A stretch of DNA of 64,000 nt, from the NCBI RefSeq assembly GCF_021559775.1, contig NZ_CP056047.1:2046001-2110000 (forward strand). Direction: 5' to 3'. This stretch comes from Gillisella vitis (GTDB lineage Bacteria; Pseudomonadota; Alphaproteobacteria; Rhizobiales; Rhizobiaceae). Below the pieces are notes generated by a model. That model ran no database searches. It had not been told where the DNA came from and saw nothing but the letters and a program-made list of their open reading frames with translations. The position numbers were made by a program, and so were the translations under genes. This document shows, piece by piece, positions 63,741-64,000 of this stretch; the first letter of the stretch is position 1, and every line of letters begins with the position of its first letter.

Positions 63741-64000
63741 TCAGGGCGTAACGGTCAGGGTGCCCTGCATACCGGCCTCGTAATGGCCCTTGATATTGCA
63801 AAACACCAGATAGCTGCCTGGCTTCAGCGTCACCTTAAGCTTGCCATCGGCGCCGGGCTTCAAATCCGACACTTCGCCAAGGCTCTTCAGCTTCTTTTCG
63901 TCAACGCGGTGCTTGGCTGTATCGAGTGGGATTTTGGCATCCGGCGTCGCCAGCTTTACCACGATCATCTCATGGTCTTCCGACATGGCATCGTTATGGA
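63741..64000 (-). CDS. cupredoxin (plastocyanin/azurin-like), C-terminal part (cut by window edge)
   Basis: Partial: the frame stays open to the right edge, so the start lies outside the window; the ATG at 63986 is internal. Type 1 copper ligands are visible as Cys, His and Met in FCNIKGHYEAGMQGTLTV, with an upstream His in SEDHEMIVV. This arrangement matches sulfocyanin/plastocyanin-like proteins with a C-x4-H-x4-M loop. Role is probably periplasmic electron transfer or copper binding. It has its own terminator. Confidence 0.88.
   Translation of the reverse strand, partial: HNDAMSEDHEMIVVKLATPDAKIPLDTAKHRVDEKKLKSLGEVSDLKPGADGKLKVTLKPGSYLVFCNIKGHYEAGMQGTLTVTP

Noticed and set aside
1-64000. 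Insertion sequences, prophage, CRISPR arrays, tRNA genes
   Set aside because: No transposase, integrase, phage structural gene, regular spacer array or tRNA-like cloverleaf was found by reading.

Overview
The window is a stretch of chromosome from a Rhizobiaceae alphaproteobacterium, most like the Agrobacterium / Allorhizobium / Rhizobium group. This rests on gene content: an mraZ-rsmH-ftsL-ftsI division cluster next to rnpB, betaine-lipid genes btaAB, a PPi-dependent phosphofructokinase, a regulator-metF operon, AGE-family sugar isomerase, and dispersed RIME-like palindromic repeats. Most of the DNA is moderately GC-rich and densely coded. Two stretches are clearly more AT-rich (about 32.5-33.8 kb and about 50.2-52.3 kb) and hold the least recognisable genes. 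I see no IS element, prophage, CRISPR array or tRNA.

Layout. 0-2.5 kb (minus): start of the division/cell wall cluster in the order mraZ, rsmH, ftsL, ftsI (ftsI runs off the left edge), with four evenly spaced MraZ boxes upstream. 2.7-3.1 kb: RNase P RNA. 3.1-6.9 kb (minus): a DadA-like oxidoreductase, a lytic transglycosylase, and an overlapping TerB-DnaJ / amidase pair. 7.2-10.6 kb (plus): pfp, a LysE-like exporter and a lipoprotein transglycosylase. 10.7-18.7 kb: a serine hydrolase, btaA-btaB, a GH25 lysozyme, an MltB-type transglycosylase, an isochorismatase-like hydrolase with a GlxA-type regulator, and a 25-residue membrane peptide. 19-28.7 kb (minus): metF with its ArsR-methyltransferase regulator, two chemoreceptors, ettA and an RNase T2. 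28.8-32.5 kb (plus): hydrolase, DMT transporter, ThDP enzyme. 32.6-33.7 kb: two tandem paralogous membrane proteins of unknown function.

33.8-41.2 kb: RidA, a C-X5-R phosphatase-like protein, an aldose-epimerase-like protein, an L,D-transpeptidase, an orphan ParA-like ATPase, an iron alcohol dehydrogenase and an APC permease. 42.1-46.2 kb: a four-gene ABC importer operon. 46.3-50.2 kb: a soluble double-PAS chemoreceptor, a PP2C-like protein and a histidinol-phosphate aminotransferase. 50.4-56 kb: LuxR-type and XRE-type regulators, an acyltransferase, GNAT, a MerR regulator divergent from a class IV aminotransferase, and a hypothetical protein. 56.1-64 kb: metH, a mannose-isomerase-like AGE protein, two small unknown proteins, a membrane-anchored nuclease and a truncated cupredoxin.

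Functional threads. (1) Methionine/one-carbon: the regulator-metF operon and metH, 39 kb apart, share a nearly identical palindrome upstream, so they probably form one regulon. (2) Cell wall: at least eight genes make or cut peptidoglycan. (3) Membrane lipid adaptation: btaAB with a candidate PHO box. (4) Chemotaxis: three receptors, one with a C-terminal CheR/CheB tether-like motif. Of the less explained parts, the best leads are the tandem membrane paralogs, the MerR-controlled aminotransferase, the LuxR solo next to a PraR-like regulator, and the repeats that supply stop codons.
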